Counted from the stretch's first letter, positions 50,601 through 64,000 are shown. The stretch: DNA of 64,000 bases from Diprion similis (GCF_021155765.1 NC_060106.1:5897501-5961500); one strand, 5' to 3'. Translations and numbers: made by a program. Notes: generated by a model from the sequence alone, not told the origin.

Positions 50601-52178
50601 TATGTGGATACGAAAAAGTTCTCCACACACGCGGTGTATTTTCATTAAATAGGTGGAGCTTAGAGTGATTATAATAAATTTTTATCTTCTATAAGGATAG
50701 CTCGGTATTAGCTACGTAAACGTTGTCTTTTTTGGTTAGTAAATCAATTAGTGAGATCGTTAATCAATTTCATGGGTCGTTGATTGGTTACTCCAGTTAA
50801 CGAATAAATCAATAACGCGAGCTGCAAGGCTCGAGGTAGCAATTAGCGGACGTCAACGGTTCAACGGTGATAAAACGAAACGACTTTTAGAGTGAAAACC
50901 GACTTTATCTAATCACAGAATTTCATCTGGTGAGATTAAGACCACACAAATGAGAATCGGAAAATCGAGCACACGCGGTGGTACAAGAATCTCTGGAGCA
51001 GGGTCGTCTGCTCTCGATTATTCACGCGTTAATTATAATTATTTCCTCGTTAATAGATCTGACTTAATTAATCCACCCGTACAGAGCAGATGCATGGTAA
51101 AGAGCGTTTTTCTCTACCTCGCTCGTGATAAAATAAAATTCGCGGATCACGCGGGTCGATAAAATATAAAACCGATTACAATGCAGCCTTTTGCATCGAC
51201 GCGGTGATCAACTGTGATAATCGATCGATATAACGGCCTCGTCATTCGCCAACGCTTAATTATAGGTATACCTATATACCTTCGCGAGCGGTTTGCATTC
51301 ACCTTTTTGCACAATGAATTCGGAAATCTCGAAGCGGAATAAACCAGCCTTATACGGTTAATCAATTATACGATCTTGTTTGAAACAACGTTTACTTAAT
51401 TTCACGAACATAGTATACACGATACATCTTAATTATCTGACTAATCTTGATCCTGATTTTATACTGTATATACACATCGACACGCAATATGGGTAGATAT
51501 AATACACATATATGTCTATCTATAGGTATATAAAAAACAGTGAATACAAAACTAGTCTCGCGATTCGCGGGTTTCCTTAATTAAATACTCACTCCGCGGA
51601 AATCGAGTTAGCATTCGCGCACCGCGCGAACCAGCGAATTCCTACATGAGTATAATAGCATGAAAAATATCTGTGTAACATGCATCAAGACGGGGAGCGG
51701 CATTAATTACCCTGCTAATTGATTGGTTGATTGGCGATAACCTTCACCGATATCCGTAGCCCTCGTACATGGCTATAATACGTGAAGACCATGAAAGGCA
51801 GAATAAATGGCCGAGAATTCGAACCGTGTCTCATTGACGTGGATATATAATATCCTCTACAAAATGCAGCTAATAAAAAATCGCGCGCTACCAAAGCTGG
51901 ACTCTTCGTTTCGGTTGGGTCTTCGTTAATTGATATTATTCTTTAGACAAGGGGGATCGAAATTCTTCTGTAAAAAATAATGATGTCAAGGTTATAAGTT
52001 GTATGTAAATACTTATTTATTCGAAATGGTCTTACCTAATTTTTTTCAAAATTTTACTGAAGCTTTCAAACACCAACACGTACTCGATTCCAAGTAAATT
52101 TTAGAGTCAGACCAGCAGGCCCTTAGTAATAATCACGTGTATTTTTCACCTCCTGATTAGGCTCTATTCTAATTACAG
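47613..52178. other. Intron of the ankyrin-repeat gene (4.6 kb)
   Basis: No internal exon was recognised. The intron contains a (TA)12 run at 47951-47974 and an A run at 49711-49729. Confidence 0.5.
47951..47974. repeat. (TA)12 microsatellite
   Basis: The TA run is uninterrupted over 24 bases and lies in the large ankyrin-gene intron. Confidence 0.95.
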
Positions 52179-52277
52179 CACGGCAGAAGCCCGCTGCTCT
52201 TGGCAGCATCCGGAGGGCATCTTGACGCTTGTACAACGCTGATCCTCCACGGGAGCGATGTCAACGCCGCAGACAAC
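52179..52277 (+). CDS. Ankyrin-repeat exon (one 33-residue repeat)
   Basis: The acceptor TTCTAATTACAG and donor AAC/GTGAGT bound exactly 99 bases in phase 0. They encode HGRSPLLLAASGGHLDACTT then LILHGSDVNAADN, a complete 33-residue ankyrin repeat with the usual G-x-(S/T)-P-L-x-x-A-A, G-H-L and (D/N)-V-N-A positions. It joins in frame to 47507-47612. The family acts in protein-protein binding. The next repeat should begin with a DG/TALH-type motif, which I did not find with certainty downstream, so the following exons may lie beyond the window. Confidence 0.78.
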
Positions 52278-54372
52278 GTGAGTGAAAAACGAAAAACTCG
52301 GTAGAAATAATCATCTTACCCGTCTTCTAGCCTGACTGAGAGATAGACAAAAAGTTGGGGCATTAGCGCGCGGGGAGGATTAGAAATTTAGAATGATGCA
52401 TGAGCGGCCGAGGTAATCGAGCAGCTGAGGCGATCCGTCAGGAATCTGTCCAGGTTTTAGTTAGGGACCGTGTTGAGGAATACACATAGTCAAAACCTTT
52501 TTTCCTACATTTTTTCACGGCCAGCCGTCGCCACGCGACATCAAAAATCTTCTGGCAATTAGCTTTTTGTCCAAGTGTCATTACGGCTTCTGTTCCGGTA
52601 CTGAGCACTGCGCAATCGACCTAAATTTAAGGTTTTTCTCGAGTTACGACTTAAATTTGTTGTTTCAAACTTTGGAATAATCGATCCATGTTTTCAATCA
52701 CACAAAAATTTTTGTTTTTTAGTTTCACTTTGAAAAACTCTGCAATTTTTCTTTCAACGATTTTCCGTCCTTTCAACCTTCTACTCCAGCGTGTAAGCGT
52801 TGGTAGAAATCGTTAATATCATTGACGAGCATCACGAGTCCAAGATGTTGCAATTTTGCGGTACCTACTAATTCCTGAGTTGGACCACGTAGGCGAGCAT
52901 AAAAGCGCTTGAGAAATACTCGTAGGCGTTCTGTTGCAGGGAAACAAATTTGTTTGTCAAGGAGATGCAATCTTTGATCTCTCCGTGACCGGTCTGGTAA
53001 AACTCGAAGTCGTATTTGTCCGGTAAAAATTGACCCGTTTGACTGGCTTAGAGCTAACTGATCGAGCCTGAAAAAGACTCGGAAATAAAAATCTCCTGGT
53101 GTTTAAATGCCAAATTTTATTACGGACTTGAGTAATATATATTAGTTGGAAATATAAGCTGCTTGTAGTAATTATAATTCATATTCACGGGTGGTAATAA
53201 AGACGCATGGCAATCGGAAAGCCGATAAAAAGCGATAAGATGCACGCGACAGGAGGTCACGCAAGCTTTTCTGACCAAGTGGCGTCAATTTCGCTCTTCG
53301 TGTGAGATCCAAACGAAAAAGAAAGCAAAGACTGATAAAATGCTTTTACTCGGTAAATCAATTCGCTTAATCTGTGTGACAAATGCTTGCAACCTAGAAT
53401 AATTATGTATAGACTTTGATAGCCTGCCTTTATCTCTGGAACAATCTTTTCAAAGTGATTTAATAAGTATGATCAACCGTGACGAGAATTCTGTAGGTAC
53501 TTGAGAAAAAAATAAAACTGAAAACTGGAGGAGGAGTAAAGCAAAATAAACTTAAAATTCAATAGACAGATCCGATATAGATATATACTGCATAGTGTAA
53601 ACCTGTACTAAGTTCCCACCGTAAGAGAAGTGGTTCCAGTAATCACTGGTATCAATACTGGTGGTTTATTACAGCGTTCATTGATCGCCGTGACAATTAA
53701 ATCTTATTTCGTCTGTTCGGATTGCCAAGAGTTTTCTTCACTGATCGTTTAATTTATCCTTACATCGCTCCGCATTAGTCCCTGACTTTGGAGTTCAAGA
53801 TCACGATTAAGATGGTGATGGATTCGAATCGAAATCTGTATATCCAGGTGAATTCCGTATGAAGGAAGTGAAGCGAAACATAAAGAACTTGATGATCCAT
53901 CCGCTTACACACATGCATTGAGTTTGGTAAAAGTCCCGAGGCGGTTCGTAAACGCATGAATAAGCGTCCTGACTATAAGGTGGACACACTTACATCGTTG
54001 GATTGATAATCAAGATCTCAGAGACGAGGTCTGGGCGTTGAGAAACGAGATCGAGACACGGAAGGTCGAATTTTTAAATCGGTGCGCCAACGACGTTCGC
54101 GATAGGATGGGTAGAAGGTGCCGAGGTGCTGAGAGGCTGGAAAAAGGAAAACGTGGAATCCCGTGAATTTTTCCCCGAGCACCGTAATCAGACGTCATGT
54201 AAATTACAGAAATTACCCAAGTCAGGTGCTCGTGCACGATATGTGATGTACCTACCTATACACGTTACGTGCTTTCGCACGTGGCAAGATGTAGCTCCGG
54301 ATTTCATGGCACGATGGCCACGCGTGTATACACTGACTGTGCATCTTGATGTCAACTTGATTTATACTTCAG
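52278..54372. other. Intron or flank after the ankyrin exon, no gene supported
   Basis: A 65-codon minus-strand frame at 52773-52970 is not supported by a family match. Nothing else of note was seen. Confidence 0.4.
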
Positions 54373-54483
54373 CAAAATCCTGTGAGTCGACTTGAACGAG
54401 ACACCCTGTATCGCACCGCATGCAAATACGTTTTTTATACCGCCAACAGCGACAATTGTACAGACGTTGTTCAATGGCTGCAG
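54373..54483 (+). CDS. Candidate further exon of the ankyrin-repeat gene
   Basis: The bounds are TTTATACTTCAG and CTGCAG/GTAATT: 37 codons in phase 0 at both ends, so it joins in frame after 52277. It encodes QNPVSRLERDTLYRTACKYV followed by FYTANSDNCTDVVQWLQ. DTLYRTA and TDVVQWLQ loosely fit the two helices of an ankyrin repeat, but the conserved G and TPLH core are poor. It may be a chance open stretch. Confidence 0.25.
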
Positions 54484-54501
54484 GTAATTTTTAAGCGAAA
54501 G

Positions 54502-54540
54502 GGAGAGAGTAAGAGAGAGAGAGAGAAAGAGGCGAGAGAC
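54502..54540. repeat. GA-rich microsatellite
   Basis: Imperfect GAGA/AGAGAGA run with GAAAG interruptions. Confidence 0.8.
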
Positions 54541-54773
54541 AAAGGAGATAAACGAAACGGCAACCACATGACGGAGGCTCCGTAATATCCATCTTCGTCG
54601 AGGAACGCAAGGCATGGTCATCTTTAGTATCGGAGTCGGTTGTACAGTGCAACCGATGCCGCATTGACTGACGGGCAATTTTGTCCTATTTCCTTCTTCT
54701 CTTTTTACATCATTTATCTCTTTCTCTCTCTCTGATTCTTCGTCTCGCTCGTTTGCTCCAGGAGAAGAACAAG

Positions 54774-55055
54774 TTTGGTCGGAACTCCTGCTGTAGCACG
54801 GATATACGAACTACCGACGGGTTGAACTGCATATGCATGGTAAACTGCAGATATGGATTGAAGTTTCGCCGCTTTATTAACCATTCAAAGAAGACCACGA
54901 AGAAAATTCACGTCTTTCAGCACGATCCGATTACCGGATTCCACACTTTACTAAAATCTTTCGAACTTCGAAAGAAACGTCTTGTTGGGAGACTTTACCG
55001 AGCTCAAGAGGAACTCGAATCCATCGCTCCGTCGTTCCTCCTTATAAAATTGTAA
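54774..55055 (+). CDS. Candidate terminal exon or chance ORF after a pyrimidine tract
   Basis: A long CT-rich tract and CTCCAG precede an open frame in phase 0 that starts EKNKFGRNSCC and runs to TAA at 55053-55055 (94 codons including the stop). KNKFGRN resembles an ankyrin repeat start, but the rest is basic and unlike an ankyrin unit. It would follow 54483 in frame. Support is phase and acceptor only. Confidence 0.2.
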   Translation, partial: FGRNSCCSTDIRTTDGLNCICMVNCRYGLKFRRFINHSKKTTKKIHVFQHDPITGFHTLLKSFELRKKRLVGRLYRAQEELESIAPSFLLIKL

Positions 55056-58000
55056 ACTACATTCACATACGCTGCGTGCGTCTTCGTAAGGTAGACGTGT
55101 GGAAAGTCCAGAGCTTGACGTGCACTGTATTCCATACTATACAGTCTATACCTGCGTGCTTGTGCTGCTGCTACTGCATGGCTTCTGCGCTTTGTGAGCG
55201 AAAGTTACCGCGCTTCCTGCGTGCAATGTGCATGCATGCTTTTCTTCTCACCGTGCAAGCTTCGCCTTAATGTCAAACTATTCGTGGTATTTGCTCGGAA
55301 AAAGAAAACAATTGCTTTCTCAGAAGTGCACGATGATCGAGGCATTGAATCTCTCTCGGATGAAAAAATAATCGTCGTCTTTGCATGGGGTTGTACGAAA
55401 TTTTGCAAGTTGGAAATTGTTCACTTTTTAATTGCAATAGTACCAGTTGCGACCATATTCATTGTGTGCAATCTTAGCTTATGCTCACGAATAGTACAGA
55501 AGTGCTTTGATCTACTTAGATATCAACTAGTTTGTAAACAACAAATTGTAACAACACCTAATTTACGTTTAAAACTTGATTAAACTTGGATTTTAGTTCC
55601 GAATCGAATAGTTAGTTGAAGAGATTAAAAGTTGAATTATTAAAAACAGAATTTTCCAAAGCTACCCACAAATAGTGCACGTCTACCGTATTCCAGGTCG
55701 TTGGGTTTCGAAGTTGCCACGATCAATTTACATCGTCGAGTTAACACCTGACGTTGTTAACTTCAAGGTGCAGTTTGGGACGGAAACATACCCGTCAAGT
55801 TAGGATCGCCTTATCTGAATTTAATTCCCCAGGACCGAAGCGTGAAGCATCCATAAACGCAGCGTGTGCACGTCGAATGTTGGGTGAGCTAGGGACGACG
55901 TCGAAGCCATAAAAGGTTGGCCAGGAATCCTACCTGCATGGGTTCACAATTTATACCTAATCTAAATTCTGAAAGTGAAAAATCGCGCTTCGATCCTCAC
56001 TCGCCGCGCGTTTCTTCTGAAAAATCAATCCTGCACCCTACAGGGAGATTAAGAAGATCGGTATTCCACCACCAGGTCGCCGATACTCCATGCACCTGCA
56101 CATTTCACCAATTTCCAACGGAATCATCCTCCGGAGCTACAGAGTTGCACCTTTATCCGCGTTAATCTGTCTCACGAATCGCCGGAGAGACGCGTCGTCA
56201 ATCTTATGGGCGACTGGTTATGGGCTGGTCCATGGTGCTCGGTTCAAGACGCGGGATAAAATATAGACAGAGGGGCTGACCGTGAGGCCGTCTATTTCTT
56301 AGCGACGTCCATCCGAATCCTCTATAATTATATAGTCGATGGCACGAGACGTGCGGTCGAAACCTCCACGTATAATACCTGGAATTCCTCAGGACATGGG
56401 TTTACGAGCTGCGCGTATTGCATGTGTATACGGAACGTATTCCGTTACTGTATTATCCTGCATCGGTTACCTACGTTAAAAAACCGCGAGTCATGTTTGT
56501 TTCAATCCGTCAATTAACTCTTACGGATCATCGCGACGTCGATATAGTCTTCTATGACGGACTAGGAGTGCTTTGGGACTATGAAGAGAGTCCCCTTCGC
56601 CATTATCACTTTCGTATAGTACGCATTGCTTTTTATTCATAATTATAGAGCGTTGTAAAACGGTCGGTGTGAATAAAACCCTTTCCTTCATTTATTCACC
56701 TTCATTGCTTCGCTTGAGTCGTAGACTTGACGCATGTCTACGTGTGTTCATATGTGGATACATAAAAGCAGCTAGTGTATGCAGCAGAGGAAGTCGTAGT
56801 GTGTAGTTTTAATTTTCTTTTATCCCTACAGCTATTAGAATTTTTGAATTTATTTTTCTTTCTCACATCTTTATGATCGAGAACACTTCACTTTGGGTAT
56901 TAACCTTTCTAAACGACAGCTGCTTCTAGTCTTGAGACCTCTTACATCCAAACCTCATCTCAAGCACAAAATGACGAAATGACGTAGTTAGATTTTCACC
57001 ACCATGAATATCTCGCTGGCGAACTTTCTCTGCGGTAATTATAACGCTCAAATTTACTTTTTAAATCACCTCCAAGGCAGAAGTTCGCTAATGATACGCA
57101 CAACGTACCTACTTCGCATATATGTATGTCTTCAGATCAATTAAGGCAACGGAGGTTTTGACGTGAGCGTAACCTGAACCAGCTCGATCTGCGTTACTTA
57201 CTTTGCTCTTGTGTTTGGTCCAAAGAACCGATGATGTATAATTAACCAATCATCTGGTCGCCGATCTATGATAGATCGTACAAGATCACGAGAAAATATT
57301 CCAGGCAGTCCGCGTCTGTAAATATACCGAGATAACTAACGAACGAAATTCTTTCTGAGACACTTGCAAACTTTCTCGAAGTGAGTAACACACCAAGTAA
57401 CAATAAAAATTCGCTAAAATTGGCTGAACCCTAAAGCGAGTGGCAAAGAAATGAAGCACTTAAATGTCTCCATTGAAGCATTTATGTATTTGGCTTCTCG
57501 CCGGATGCCCGTCATAATGAGCCAGCGTCAATTCGATGGAATTCCTTAGCGCTGATCCTGCCATCCGAAGGAGGATGCGAATAGTCGTGCCAACTTTTTA
57601 TCTCTCGATGCTCAAAGTTTTTTCCCGCATATGTCTCACCTGCTGCAGCAGAACGACGGACGCCTAAACCTGATCCCTCGAGTGAAATTGAGACATCGAC
57701 AAATTTTAAATCGCGTCACCGCATCGCTCGACTCGGTTTAATTCGAACCTCATGCAAATGCGGACAATTCAGTTTATATTTTTCTGCCTCTTTCGCGTAA
57801 CCGACCGAGAGAGTCGAGCTTATGTCACTATCTTCACATTGTACGTACCTGCATCCGTACAGAACCCGGAGACAATGTGATACCTGCTTGACTGGTCCAG
57901 ACGCCAAACTCTGCCGGCGTATTCTTGACGCCTCGTTGGTAACTTGTGGGCTTCTCGGATTTATGTCCATCCGGAAAGTGTAAATATTGACTATAATATA

Positions 58001-61000
58001 CCTGCTTTGCATACGAATATATGCTGTACAGTTTATTTATTCATTTTCGAGACGTTGCCGGGTGAGGGCGAATCGATAAAATTAGTATACTTTTGGGAAG
58101 AGAAGAAGAAAAAAATAAGTTCATCATCCGTGAAATACGTTTCAGTATAATGATCCTAATAAAAATAAATTCATTACTGAAATATGCTGACATAATTCTT
58201 GACAAAATCACACCAAGATGTAATGAATATCATTAAATCACTGCTAAACTTTGACAAATACAAGGAACTTTTGTTTAAAGTTATGCAACTTTGAAAATAC
58301 TGCGTGCAATATTATGGATGATGGGCTTCTTTAAATTGAGGCAAAGTGAGTTTGTCACTGGATTCACGCACAAACGAACTTCCTGAAATTCATGAATCCT
58401 TCACATCGACTTGTTAATATTAAAACTAACGAACTAGAGTTTTAGTTAACAATTGTTTTATATCATCTTCACAATTTGGTGCGAAATCTCCTTAAAAAAT
58501 AAGGATAAAAAATCCTTAAAAATTACCGCATTTGGGACCTTTGAATGCCCATGGCCAAGGGATTATCTCAGAGTACCAGCCCATCAAACGCCATGGGGTA
58601 CTTTATACGATTGAACCCAATTCTCGCTCAGGTCTTTCGGATCTGTTCGGAGGATTACTTGTTAACCAGACGTTCCTTGTTCACCTTCCTGGCCGTCACG
58701 TTGTGGTATCCTTCCTAGCAAAACTGCGGCTTAATCTTTTTTTGAAAAAACCTGCCTATGGGGGTCCATATCCGACTTTTTCTCACTGCGCAAAGGCTTG
58801 AGATGCACCACTGCGTGCAGCCACCGCATCTGATTTCTTATGAGAAACCCGGTTACCATCGGTCCACGACTTTTCTCGGCTTTATGGTTGTTCCCTAGAA
58901 GCTGTATGTATGTATAATGCAATAACCGCAGCTTCGCTTCAGCAATAGTAAAGGTGCAGATGCCGATCAGCTTCAAGACTGCAGGGAACTAATACGGGGA
59001 AGCTTTCGTTCCAGGGGATTTTTGCACCACAACGATTCACTCGACATTTTTTTACTATGGTCTGGAATTTTTGCTTTCAAAAAGTTCTCAATACGGTATA
59101 TCTGGAGTTAACTGAATGAAAGAAGATGAAGAAGAAGAAAAAGAAAAGAGTCAAGAAGACTGAGAAGTTGTAAATTCGGTATGAAATTGAATAAGTCCGA
59201 GTACACTTTTACTGCTAGTCAAGGTTGGTACATAATGTGCCCTCTAAAATATCGATGAAACTAACATAATTTTTTATCGAACCATGCGGCAGACGATCAT
59301 CAACGGTTTATAAATGTTTCGTAAAACTTGTTTCACGGAGGATTTATTTCTTTTTAGAGACGTTCTCAGGATTTCTTGCGCCTGTCTCTCTGAATCGACA
59401 GTACAGGTACCTTGATCGCATACTTCGTGTATACCGTGAAGAAAAACGATCGACAATCTTTGCCTCAGGCTAGAATCTTTTATATTCTACATGGTCACTG
59501 GAATCGCGACGATTGCCCACATCATTGACCAACAAATCTTGCGACACGCGCCGATTACGATGGTTTCACACCCTTTAACGGTGTCCCACAAGCCTGATGG
59601 TTGATCCTCATCGCCAGGCTTGATTAAAAAAATTAACGTAACGTGCACGTATAACGATAATCCAGTAATTTCACAGTGCTATCTAAGGCGGGGATTGAAT
59701 CTATGAAAGAAACCGGGTGTTCACAATGAATTTCTTACAGTTAATGTGGCCTCTGAAATCTTGTATTGAATTGAGATTCTTTATTGTAACACTATGTAGA
59801 CTCTTCATTTTGTATCGCACGAGGCTGGTTCTACACACGCAGACACGATTTACTATATTATAGTCTCGTGCACTCGGGTGGATAGCTATGCCTATGCATA
59901 TGGATAGGAACCCCGTCGGTTCGAGCAGGTAGAAAATTCCGACTCTGTTTCGAAGCGATCTCATTAACACACACCAGCAGTTTCATTATCCAAGGTATGC
60001 ATACGTTCACGGTGGTTCGATAAATTGGTGAAGATAAATAATTATTGGTTGGATCTGTAAGAACGCTCGCAGACTTTTCCCATCAACTTCAATCCATCTT
60101 TCACTCTGTAACCCGGCTTGCCTACGTCTGAAATTCTTTCTATCATTTTCAAGAGTTCAATTACATCATGGGTTCCAGATCCACTCGTATATTCGTTGCT
60201 TTCGAAATGCTCGGAGGCTCTAATTACACATTGAACAACGGAATAGAAAGCGGCAAAGCGATCCTCACTTTAACAGTCTCTCGTATGTACAAGTCAAAGA
60301 TTTGCCAGTACATACGTAGTTAGTCCCTCAAGATCAGTCGCGTTACTACCGTAATAGCGTCGAGTGGCACCTGTCGAGACCGGATGCCCTGCCAGTCGGT
60401 GTAATTAAAACGAAAACGTGCCCGGCTTGGGTAAACGCGCAACACTCGCGCTGGCGTCTCAAGATCCATGCACTTGCACATCACTTTTCAATTTATTACA
60501 GTCGTTAAACACGCCGTGAATTGTAATCTAACGGATGTGCGTACGTTGCGCAGTTTCCTCGCAGAGTGACGATTCAATACGCACGCTGATTGAAATAACA
60601 ACTTCGATCCGTCCAATCCGTTTTTGGGGTCATCTGTGCCCGAATCAACCGCTGTCGAAATCTCTAATACCAAGCTAGTCAACTCTCCGAGTGAGAGCCT
60701 TACGTTGTCTGATTTCGTGCGCAATGTTCTGCGCACATCGTCGCGCGTCGGTAGGAGTGGGGGGAGTGGAGGAAGCGCAAGTGGATCGAATAAGTGAGGC
60801 TCTACTGTAGCCGGATGGTGTAATATTCACTTTGCGGAACCCTCTAGATCCGTGGAACCGATTCTGATATCAACCAGTCACAAGGTCCACGTCCTCGCTC
60901 GTCGCTAATTGGATCATCTCTCCATCGCTCCCGTTGCAAAGATCCCAGAAGTGGTTTACGGGACGGGTTGAAAAAATCATCTGATCGAGGGTAGAGCTGT

Positions 61001-62127
61001 GCGCAATTACCCTGTCTTCCTTACGCAAATTGAACGTCGGGCTACGTCTATGCTTCTATTGATTGATGATCGTGTCAAAGTCGGGTCTTTTTCTCCTCGC
61101 TTCATGAACTCTTCCCTACGTTGGCAATTATTCATACCTGTAGTGGTTGGGTGTAGGTATAATACATATAAGTACATGGCAAGTTACGCTGCGTTGCCAG
61201 TTTGTAATTTGATTTGACGATGGAAACGAGCTTGTTGACTTATAGCGTCAACTTTTACTGCTGGAATCTTGAAAATACGATCTTTACTAAAAGTGCTGAA
61301 CTGAATACTGGAAATTTTCAGGAAGTAATAATCCTGAGTCGTGAATGTATCGAATATGCTCTACGTTCCCTTGCACCGACTTATACCTGTGTAAAGTCGA
61401 AGGCACGCGAGGCACCCCGGAACCGGGTTCAATACTCGACTGCTGCACCAGAGAATCCACGAGTTCATGCCGACACGTACGACGTCGCCGACGCGTGGAT
61501 GCGAATACCGAAGTACAATTTTGTTCCGTACACCAACGTTATCCATACTCAGACTTCTTCTTAGTACCGCAGTGACATGCACGTCCTGCAGCCCAGCATG
61601 AAAGAATTGGTAATTTCGCATGGCCGTTGGGGGGTCCAAATACCTTGATTACCTTTCCTCTCTGATTTCGAAATTTGAGAGAAAGAATAAATATTTGAAG
61701 AAGATAAAATTGGAAAACAATTTAGTGAAGATCTTTGATTATTTCGCTTCAGTCTCAGGCTTGGCATCGTAAGCCTCGGGCGCGAAATGTGTGATCTGTA
61801 TAATCTAAAAGTCAAATTGTATTCAAAGCGCGATGTGAGGAAAGTATTTTGCGGCTAATGAGATCGCAGTAGGGGTCCGTGAGCAGATCCGAAGACGGAT
61901 ACCTTCGTGATCTTACTGCAGCGGTAAATGCGTGAAAGTATTCGTAGAAAGGGTCGATACTCTCTGTAAATAATCTCGCCGCTATACGCAGTTTTCAGAA
62001 ACTCTAAATCACTGGTTTTTCATCCCCTAATTGTAGTTGGGAGAAATATTTCCCAACATGACGAGGTGCGGTACATGTTTTGAGAGTTAGTAAACAAAAA
62101 GAAGATAAAACACCTACAGAGCACCTC
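55056..62127. other. 7-kb region without supported coding sequence
   Basis: This is probably intron or intergenic DNA. A purine tract with GAAGAAGAAAAAG units lies at about 59117-59152, and a G-rich stretch (GGTAGGAGTGGGGGGAGTGGAGG) at about 60750-60772. Open frames such as 55194-55583 and 61214-61564 have no recognised domain. Confidence 0.4.
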
Positions 62128-62640
62128 AAATAGAATATCTCAGCTAAATATGAGCTCTTAATATTAATATTTAGAGATGCCTGTTTTATGTTTTTGCATT
62201 TATCGTTTAAATAAGACGTAAAAAAATAGGAAATTTTTTTGGTTTTTTTTTCTCGTAAATGGCTTGACTTCTAAACTATCTAAATAAAAATTCTTATACG
62301 AAATTTCACATTCTATGAAAAAGTACTAAGATAGAATTTTCACAACTATAATCAATTAAGAGATAGTCAATAGATGACTCAATGTTTATAGGCGAATATC
62401 TTTTAATCGTTTAGAGTTAAGAAAATTCTATCTCAGTACTTTTTTATAGAGCTTAAAATTTTCTGTAAGAATCTGTATTTAGATAGTTTATAAGTCAGGT
62501 AGTTTACGAGAAAAAAAAAATTTTCACATGTTTCCCGATGTTTTTTTTTAAGTGTTATTTAAATGGAGAATCTAAAAAATAAAATACGCACTTCTAAACA
62601 TCAATATTAAGTGCTCATATTTGACTTAGGTATTCTATTC
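62128..62640. mobile_element. Hairpin MITE-like element, about 513 bp
   Basis: The arms pair over about 200 bp each: ATAGAATATCTCAGCTAAAT at the left with the inverse of ATTTGACTTAGGTATTCTAT at the right; CTCTTAATATTAATATTTAG with its inverse; TAAACTATCTAAATA with TATTTAGATAGTTTA; AAAAAGTACTAAGATAGAATTTT with its inverse. The loop (about 62345-62410) is unpaired. No coding sequence. Arms are about 80 percent alike by eye. Confidence 0.85.
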
Positions 62641-64000
62641 GCGACGCTCAACCGAAATTTCGATACGTGTTTGAAAAAAAAAAACACATACAGGTTTGAC
62701 AACTGGTCGCGTCGTATTACGATCCAAACTAGGATTGGCCAATACGATGAATATTGGAGGTAGAGAGAGTCTGCAGACTGCATTGTTCCGGCATGAATGT
62801 CGCATTATGATGTCTTACAAGACGAGGTACTCTCCGATCGTAATCGTGAGATTACCAACGCACCGTCAAAGGGATATCACCCTTGGCAAGAGATTAGCGT
62901 GCATTATATAAACCGAGTGCAGGCTTTTCTTCGAAGAACTATAACGTGATTCGTATCATGGGAATAATAAGCGGATTTCACAGTCATTCCTCGACTGTAA
63001 TCAGAAGTGTAAATCCAAAGGAATACTAAATCGAATCGATCGATCTGTAATTTGCACTCTCAAATTTACGTTTACACTTTACTCACTCTCTGCATGAGGT
63101 AGTCAATTTGTCTCCGGTATTCTTGACTGAAGATCTCGCGTCTTCGGTCAACGACATTATAAAATGTCTTGGAACTCGTATGTGAAATTCGAGACTCGAT
63201 TTTGGGTGAATAATCGGAGTTCAGCAGGCTTTTACAGCTTCAATGGCTTCTACGTAATGCAAATAACACGAGTTTAAGAAAACATTTTAGACAAGAGACC
63301 AGCGTTTTAAGGTAGATTATAGGTATAATAGTATGCAAATATTAGATAAGCTGCCTGCATGTTAACCATGATTACGCGTTTAACCTGTATTTCACTTTTC
63401 CATTCGGTGACGTGTGGCTACTTATAGGGTGTTTCCCACATGCTCAAACGATTGACATTCCTCTCCAACGGTTTGATTTTCTTCTATGCTTTCATCATTT
63501 ACTAGCACGCAAGGATTATTAAAAGCGAACGACGAGTAGAGAGTCAATTTTGTTCGATAGTAAGAAGAGAGAAAAAAGCAGAAAGACTCGATATCGCTCG
63601 CACGCGATTCTCACGTCGAGAAATCACTTTTCCATAACAGCGTGACGTTTCTGGGCGCAATCGTATCTACAAGTAAATAAATTTGAAAAAAAATACTTAA
63701 ACAGTCTGTAATAGACACGCATGTCGTATATTTTTCATTTTATTTCACAGATTACGAATAAGTAGGTAGATGTTATACGAATCGTAGTATCTGCAGTTAA
63801 AAAAAATCCGGCTCGGTGCTATTTTAATACGAGCCGCAAATTCCGTCTATACAATTTACAAAAACAACATCGTCGATAATTTTAAGACAGTCCCTGCTTT
63901 CCCTCAAACGCTTGCCTATTAAAACGAATAAGACGGAGAGATAGTTATAATAGACACCGAAATTGGCCAAGTTGAAATAAAGAAATGAAATATCCTCGAC
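62641..64000. other. No gene supported
   Basis: Short frames only; I see no exon with good splice sites or a family match, and no further repeat structure. Confidence 0.4.

Overview
The window is eukaryotic nuclear DNA, AT-rich, with short GT-AG introns, very large introns in one gene, and many small inverted-repeat elements. Two genes are clearly recognisable: a C2orf42 homologue and the beta subunit of the nascent polypeptide-associated complex (BTF3). Gene structure and repeat content fit an arthropod, most likely an insect. I cannot fix the order from sequence alone; a hymenopteran is a guess.

Bases 1-16673 are a tandem array of a 7119-bp unit: two full copies (1-7119, 7120-14238) and a third (14239-16673) that stops abruptly. 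The copies are almost identical; I saw three single-base differences between copies 1 and 2 and two between copies 2 and 3. Each full unit holds the 3' exons of a minus-strand gene, a 26-bp minisatellite, two short DNA transposons with CAGGRTGGCG-type ends, and between those a roughly 3-kb foldback structure with smaller palindromes inside it. The 5' exons of the minus-strand gene lie only beside copy 3 (16953-17835). Copy 3 is therefore probably the functional locus, and the exon sets in copies 1 and 2 are 5'-truncated duplicates.

Bases 17836-20583 are a gene-free interval with a G-rich (minus strand) tract inside an inverted repeat, next to a CCAAT motif. Bases 20584-23338 hold the six-exon C2orf42 homologue (722 codons) on the plus strand. 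Bases 25085-26592 hold BTF3 (197 codons, three coding exons, plus a spliced 3' UTR ending near 27315). A possible first coding exon of an unidentified gene is at 28987-29082.

From about 29 kb to 64 kb there is little coding sequence. Two exons of an ankyrin-repeat protein (47507-47612 and 52179-52277) are separated by a 4.6-kb intron, and one or two weaker exon candidates follow near 54.4-55.0 kb. The rest looks like intron or intergenic DNA with microsatellites and two hairpin elements (about 45.5 kb and 62.4 kb). I found no rRNA, tRNA, CRISPR array or bacterial-type operon. The most unusual content is the tandem array and its nested palindromes, not a recognisable new gene system.
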